A DNA stretch of 9,529 bases from Armatimonadaceae bacterium (GTDB lineage Bacteria; Armatimonadota; Armatimonadia; Armatimonadales; Armatimonadaceae): positions 1-9,529 of the forward strand of contig JAUJNC010000153.1 of NCBI GenBank assembly GCA_030446525.1, in the 5' to 3' direction. A program made the translations under genes and the position numbers. This document shows, in pieces, positions 6,142 to 9,529 of the stretch. The notes beneath the pieces are model-generated. The model searched no databases. It was not told where the DNA came from and was given only the letters and a program-made list of their open reading frames with translations. Positions within the stretch are counted from its first letter, which is position 1. Each line of letters begins with the position of its first letter.

Positions 6142-7490
6142 AACAGGCGCTCACGACGGAGGAAAGACCGCCGCGCATCCATCGGCTCATCCGTCCCTTC
6201 CAAGAGTTCGCGCGCATTCAAGCCTCGAGCGGCATCGTGCTCCTCGCCTGCACCGTGCTGGCACTCCTCTGGGCCAACTCGCCTTGGGGGGAAGCCTACG
6301 CGCGCCTCCTGGAGACGAAGGCGAGTGTGGGGGTGGGTGGCTTCGCTATCACCGAATCGCTCCTGCACTGGATTAACGACGGGCTGATGGCGGTCTTCTT
6401 TTTCGTCGTCGGGCTGGAGATAAAGCGCGAGGTCCTGGCGGGCGAACTCTCCTCGTTCCGTAAGGCGGCGCTGCCCGTGGCTGCTGCCGCAGGCGGCATG
6501 GTGGCACCGGCGCTCCTCTACACCGCCCTGAACGCCGGGGGGCCGGGTGCTCCCGGTTGGGGCATCCCGATGGCGACCGACATCGCGTTCGCGCTCGGGG
6601 TCCTGGCACTCCTCGGGAGCCGCGTGCCCGCCTCGCTCAAGGTATTCCTCGCCGCCTTCGCCATCGCCGACGACATTGGGGCGGTACTGGTGATTGCCCT
6701 CTTCTACACCGCGCACATCAACGTGACCGCTCTCGGGGTGGGCTTCGGCGTCCTTCTCCTGTCGGCGCTCGCCAACGGGTCGGGGGTGCGCCGACCGCTG
6801 ATATACGCGTTCCTCGGCCTACTGGCGTGGGTCGCGTTCCTCGAATCCGGGGTTCACGCCACCGTGGCGGGGGTGCTCCTGGCGATGACCATCCCCGCGC
6901 GCACCCGACTCGAGCCGGGCGAGTTTTTGGCGCAGAGCCGAGACGTGCTGGACCATTTCGAGCGGGCCGACGCCGCGGGCGGCGAGGAAGAGGACGAGCG
7001 GCAGGCGGCGCTCCACACGCTGGAGGTGGCCTGCGAGCGGGTGCAGACGCCGCTGCTGCGGATGGAGCATGCGCTTCATCCCTGGGTGTCATTCTTCATC
7101 ATGCCGGTCTTCGCGCTCGCAAACGCGGGGGTTGCGCTCTCGGGTGGAGGCGCGGGGTTGGTGAGCCCGGTGCCGCTGGGCATCATCCTGGGCCTGATGG
7201 TAGGGAAGCCGCTGGGCGTGACCCTGTTCGCGTGGCTCGCGGTAAAGAGCGGCGTCGCCGACAAGCCCGACGGGGTGAGCTGGCGGCACCTGCACGGCGC
7301 GGGGTGGCTTGGGGGCATCGGGTTCACGATGGCGCTTTTCATCGCAGGTCTTGCTTTCGCCGACCCGGCCCTTCAGAGCGTCGCGAAGCTGGGCATCCTC
7401 ACCGCCTCGCTCGTGGCGGGCGTTGTCGGGTACCTCATCCTGTTCCGGAGCGCGGAGGCGCCCACTGAGGCCGAGCCTGCGAGTGGGTAA
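6138..7490 (+). CDS. nhaA: Na+/H+ antiporter NhaA
   Basis: The product is 450 aa (E. coli NhaA is 388). NhaA exchanges internal Na+ (or Li+) for external protons across the inner membrane, for salt and alkaline-pH tolerance. Family landmarks are present in order: GLMAVFFFVVGLEIKREV (82-99), ATDIAFALG (146-154), the ion-binding pair AIADDIG (D178, D179; equivalent to D163/D164 of E. coli), ESGVHATVAGVLLAMTIPAR (236-255), GKPLG (K357, equivalent to K300) and GIGFTMALFIAGLAF (393-407). The extra length lies mainly in a charged loop at about 257-308 containing GGEEEDERQ, where longer NhaA proteins also carry insertions, and in a short acidic tail. ATG 6138 overlaps the stop of a five-codon ORF and has no evident Shine-Dalgarno sequence. 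The upstream gene ends 141 nt away, so it may have its own promoter. Confidence 0.96.
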   Translation: MKQALTTEERPPRIHRLIRPFQEFARIQASSGIVLLACTVLALLWANSPWGEAYARLLETKASVGVGGFAITESLLHWINDGLMAVFFFVVGLEIKREVLAGELSSFRKAALPVAAAAGGMVAPALLYTALNAGGPGAPGWGIPMATDIAFALGVLALLGSRVPASLKVFLAAFAIADDIGAVLVIALFYTAHINVTALGVGFGVLLLSALANGSGVRRPLIYAFLGLLAWVAFLESGVHATVAGVLLAMTIPARTRLEPGEFLAQSRDVLDHFERADAAGGEEEDERQAALHTLEVACERVQTPLLRMEHALHPWVSFFIMPVFALANAGVALSGGGAGLVSPVPLGIILGLMVGKPLGVTLFAWLAVKSGVADKPDGVSWRHLHGAGWLGGIGFTMALFIAGLAFADPALQSVAKLGILTASLVAGVVGYLILFRSAEAPTEAEPASG

Positions 7491-7624
7491 CGCGGATTGA
7501 GCACATAACGGAGCCCAGGCGGAATGCCGTGCCTCCTGTTCCTGTTTCACCGGAAATCCACTTCTCGTTTGCGACACGAATTCTGGTAAGAGTGGGGCAC
7601 AAGCCTCCGAGCCCGTGTCCAGTC
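7491..7624. other. Spacer between nhaA and the structured-RNA segment
   Basis: No gene is visible here. A weak imperfect repeat (CAGGCGG...CCTCCTG, around 7517-7541) lies after the nhaA stop but lacks a T tract. The 5' boundary of the following intron-like element is uncertain and may lie within the last 50 nt; I could not identify a clear GTGYG start. Confidence 0.3.
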
Positions 7625-8085
7625 TCGTTCCCAATCCTCCTCGGCGCTATCGGTAACGGCAGAGTCGAAAGCGGAGGGTAACGTCTAAGGAAGTACCCAG
7701 TCGCGCGGGGAAACCGGGCCAGGGAAAGTACGCACGGATGAACAAAAGTGAAGCCTCGATGACACCGGGGATAATTGCCGAAAGCGACTGAAACGGCAAT
7801 GCAGAGACAAGGGCGCGGCAGACCAGAAGCCGCGCCCAAGGGGTTCCCAGACGAGAAGGGAACTCGAGGGCGCCGATGTCTCTGCGGTATAGAGGCCATC
7901 CACCCCGAACGCATCTCGAACCTGCGGAACGTGCAAACTCCGACAGGGTCTGCAAAACCAGTAAGCCGACCGCAAGGAGAGCTGAAACCCCTGGCGGAAA
8001 CAGGACGCTCCGAGAAGCCAACGCCGTCATGGTCACAGCAAGCCGTGACCGAGCCCAAAGGCAACAGGAACCCCGCCCGTCACCC
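7625..8085 (+). ncRNA. Group II intron 5' fragment (domain I-like structured RNA), no IEP
   Basis: No protein family fits either strand, but the DNA can form many exact helices. They are 7774-7780/7794-7800 (ATTGCCG/CGGCAAT), 7811-7819/7829-7837 (GGGCGCGGC/GCCGCGCCC), 7843-7848/7858-7863 (GTTCCC/GGGAAC) and 8031-8036/8045-8050 (GGTCAC/GTGACC). A long-range stem 7801-7808/7878-7885 (GCAGAGAC/GTCTCTGC) closes a junction around the second and third. Motifs such as CTAAGGAAGTACCCAGTC, GTGAAGCCTCGATG and the A-rich GGAAAC/CGAAAG loops are ones I associate with the 5' region of bacterial group II introns. An intact intron would continue with a reverse-transcriptase ORF and domains V-VI. Here the sequence runs instead into a transposase fragment, so the ribozyme is incomplete and cannot splice alone. 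The start is approximate. Another large structured RNA cannot be excluded. Confidence 0.6.
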
Positions 8086-8086
8086 A

Positions 8087-8625
8087 AAGCGGGTCGGCAA
8101 GATCGCCTCGGAGGATTTGGTGTTCCTGGACGAGGCGGGCTTCTCCCTGGCGCTGTAGCGGCTTTATGGCTGGGGATGGAAGGGGGAGCCTCTGGTCGAG
8201 GCGGTCCCGTTTTGTCGGGGAGTGAAGCTGTCGGTGTTGGGCGCCTTTGACCTGGAGGGGATGATCGCCACGACTAGCAAGCGGGGCGCGATGAAGCGGG
8301 CGGACTTCGAGCAGTTCCTGCGCCGGGATCTGCTTCCTCGATGGTTGCCGGGGTCGGTGCTGGTTCTGGACAACGCGCGCATCCATCACGGGGGGATATC
8401 GAGGAGATGGTCAAGGAAGCGGGCTGCTGGCTGTTGTAGCTTCCTGCCTACTCTGCGGACTTCTGGCCAATCGAGCTGGCGTGGGGTTGGATCAAGAATC
8501 TGGTGCGGCAGCGGGCACCCCGAGACGAGGCGTGGCGCCAGAGTGCCATCGAGGAAGCCGTCGCGTCGCTGCCTGCCAGCCACGCCCCCGCCTGGTTCCG
8601 ACATTGTGGCTACCTTCAATCCTAA
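8087..8625 (+). pseudogene. IS630-family transposase, 5'-truncated and frameshifted
   Basis: The conceptual product starts near KIASEDLVFLDEAGF and ends HCGYLQS at TAA 8623-8625. It is the DDE catalytic domain of an IS630/Tc1-like transposase: first Asp at 8129-8131 (FLDEAGF), second at 8369-8371 (VLDNARIHH), Glu at 8473-8475 (FWPIELAWGWIK). Correcting the frameshift leaves 34 residues between the last two, the DD34E spacing of this group. The N-terminal helix-turn-helix region is missing. Inactivating lesions are TAG at 8156-8158, TAG at 8437-8439 and a -1 frame change at the six-G run 8390-8395, where one more G would restore HHGGDIEEM. The 5' end joins intron-like sequence at about 8080-8090. 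I did not identify terminal inverted repeats or a TA target duplication. Confidence 0.88.
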
Positions 8626-8721
8626 AGGAAAGAGCAATAAAGAGATCAAGATCGTGTCCCCATAGGGTCTTTTCGGGAACAAAGAGGCCAGGCGGTTACT
8701 TACTGCACCTGCGACCAATCC

Positions 8722-8756
8722 ACGGTCCTGCCGCCCTGCTGTGGTGGCAGGACCGT
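8722..8756 (+). terminator. Strong 14-bp hairpin upstream of the PAP2 gene, terminator-like
   Basis: ACGGTCCTGCCGCC at 8722-8735 pairs with GGTGGCAGGACCGT at 8743-8756 across a 7-nt loop, with a single G-T wobble. Only TTTCC follows, so the U tract is short. It could be an intrinsic terminator for read-through from the transposase side, part of the insertion-element boundary, or an attenuator in the leader of the PAP2 gene, whose ATG lies 45 nt downstream. Confidence 0.55.
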
Positions 8757-8800
8757 TTCCTCGTCTTCGGCGCTGGGAGAAAGGAACAGGTATTCTCGGC

Positions 8801-9412
8801 ATGCTGGAAACAGAGACGCCCCTGACCGAAATCTGGATGTTGTCTTGGGAAAAGCTGGCGCTGATCTGGATCAACGGGCATCACCACCCACTGCTCGACA
8901 ATATTTTGGTGCCCATCTCCTTTATGGGGGAGTGGGGGATCTGCTGGATTGCACTCCTCGCCGCTCTGTTCTTGTGGGGAAGGCCGGAGCACAAAAGGGT
9001 GGCCGTGCATCTGGGCCTGGCGATGCTTGTTGCGTCTGTCTTCGTGATTCTGCCGCTCCGGTTCTTTTTCCCGCGCGAACGGCCCTATGAGGTTTTCCCG
9101 CAGGTTCGGCAGTTAGGACTTGCCCTAAGCGGAAATTCGTTCCCTTCCGGCCATGCCCAGAGCGCCTGGCTTGTCGCGGTGGTTCTGGGCGCTCATTGGC
9201 GGCGTCTATTTCTTCCTTTGACGCTCTTTGCGCTGCTTGTCTGCTACTCGCGCCTGTACTGCGGCATGCACTATCCTCTGGATGTCATCGTGGGCGCCAG
9301 CATCGGCATCATTATGGGAAGCCTGCTGCTGCACATCGCGCCGTGGCTACTGCACCGTACCCGTCACGGAATGCGCCGAAAGCGCGCTTCCACGAACAGG
9401 TACGCGCCATAG
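8801..9412 (+). CDS. PAP2-family phosphatase (type 2 phosphatidic acid phosphatase)
   Basis: The product is 203 aa. PAP2 membrane phosphatases remove phosphate from lipid phosphates such as phosphatidate, PG-phosphate or undecaprenyl pyrophosphate, with the active site at the outer face of the membrane. All three signature blocks are present: RFFFPRERP (87-95; R replaces the usual K of KX6RP), FPSGHAQS (PSGH 115-118) and SRLYCGMHYPLD (S150, R151, H157, D161). About five hydrophobic helices flank them. The substrate cannot be decided from sequence; a bacitracin-resistance-type undecaprenyl-PP phosphatase is one option. I chose ATG 8801 because GAAAGGAA and AGG lie 10-15 nt upstream and the longer GTG frame (8741) begins inside the 8722-8756 hairpin. 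The 3' end overlaps the convergent DUF1206 gene by 49 nt. Confidence 0.92.
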   Translation: MLETETPLTEIWMLSWEKLALIWINGHHHPLLDNILVPISFMGEWGICWIALLAALFLWGRPEHKRVAVHLGLAMLVASVFVILPLRFFFPRERPYEVFPQVRQLGLALSGNSFPSGHAQSAWLVAVVLGAHWRRLFLPLTLFALLVCYSRLYCGMHYPLDVIVGASIGIIMGSLLLHIAPWLLHRTRHGMRRKRASTNRYAP

Positions 9413-9529
9413 GCAGCCAGCCCGGCCGCCACGACGCAAAGCATCCCGGTGCCGTAGGGCTGCCGCGCCAGAACCTGCAGCGCACCGTCCAGGTCGCGCA
9501 CCCTTCGCGGATTGGATTCCACAGCGGCA
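9364..9529 (-). CDS. DUF1206 membrane protein, 3' part (runs off the right edge)
   Basis: On the minus strand a frame enters from the right edge and ends at TGA (complement of 9364-9366). The 54 visible residues include DLDGALQVLARQPYG, then the hydrophobic stretch MLCVVAAGLAAYGAYLF, then VEARFRRIP. This is the typical C-terminal end of DUF1206 proteins, small bacterial membrane proteins with paired helices and no established function. The start lies outside the window. The last 49 nt overlap the 3' end of the plus-strand PAP2 gene tail to tail. Confidence 0.8.
   Translation of the reverse strand, partial: AAVESNPRRVRDLDGALQVLARQPYGTGMLCVVAAGLAAYGAYLFVEARFRRIP

Noticed and set aside
6557..7468. 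303-residue plus-strand frame inside nhaA
   Set aside because: Arg/Gly-rich out-of-frame reading of nhaA, whose own frame carries all the antiporter motifs.
7435..8064. 209-residue minus-strand ORF across the structured region
   Set aside because: It lies antisense to the intron-like RNA and overlaps the nhaA end; such ORFs are commonly spurious, and it has no protein domain.
7775..8158. 127-residue plus-strand ORF as a stand-alone gene
   Set aside because: The first 100 residues read through the hairpin-forming RNA segment and only the last 20 or so belong to the transposase domain.
1..9529. CRISPR array, tRNA or rRNA gene, or defence system
   Set aside because: No regularly spaced direct repeats, no cloverleaf or rRNA motifs, and no nuclease, helicase or toxin-antitoxin family was recognised in any frame.

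Overview
The window is a GC-rich bacterial chromosomal segment of about 9.5 kb. It carries envelope and ion-homeostasis genes plus a small graveyard of decayed duplicates and mobile-element fragments. No gene fixes the taxon. The protein families (Tat-exported PhoD, MscS, DUF2254, DUF421, NhaA, PAP2, DUF1206) and the high GC suit a free-living, possibly stress-tolerant high-GC lineage, but I would not name a phylum from this alone.

Layout. At the left edge (1-339) is the decayed tail of a rhodanese-like domain whose active-site cysteine is replaced by glycine. It is followed by about 390 nt without a convincing gene. On the minus strand (726-2333) lies a complete Tat-dependent PhoD-type alkaline phosphatase/phosphodiesterase. 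After a divergent intergenic region, the plus strand holds the C-terminal remnant of an MscS channel (about 2745-3074), a 19-codon ORF (3071-3130) and a 23-codon N-terminal remnant of a DUF2254 gene (3130-3201). Immediately after come intact versions of both genes: mscS (3215-4213) and DUF2254 (4210-5439). These are followed by a DUF421/YetF-like membrane protein (5475-5996) and, after a hairpin-bearing gap, an NhaA Na+/H+ antiporter (6138-7490). The remnant plus intact pairs are best explained as an ancestral tandem duplication of an mscS-DUF2254 module whose first copy collapsed.

From about 7620 to 8085 the DNA codes for no recognisable protein but can fold into a nested multi-helix RNA that looks like the 5' part (domain I region) of a group II intron. 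No intron-encoded reverse transcriptase follows. The segment runs directly into the 3' part of an IS630-family transposase (about 8087-8625), broken by two TAG stops and a -1 frameshift at a G run. A strong hairpin (8722-8756) precedes a complete PAP2-family phosphatase (8801-9412). The end of the PAP2 gene overlaps, tail to tail, the 3' end of a minus-strand DUF1206 gene that enters from the right edge (9364-9529).

Functionally, mscS, DUF2254, DUF421 and nhaA are all inner-membrane proteins on one strand. MscS and NhaA act in osmotic and Na+/pH homeostasis, so the two DUF proteins between them are plausible partners in the same response; that is inference from gene order. No CRISPR array, tRNA or rRNA gene was seen.
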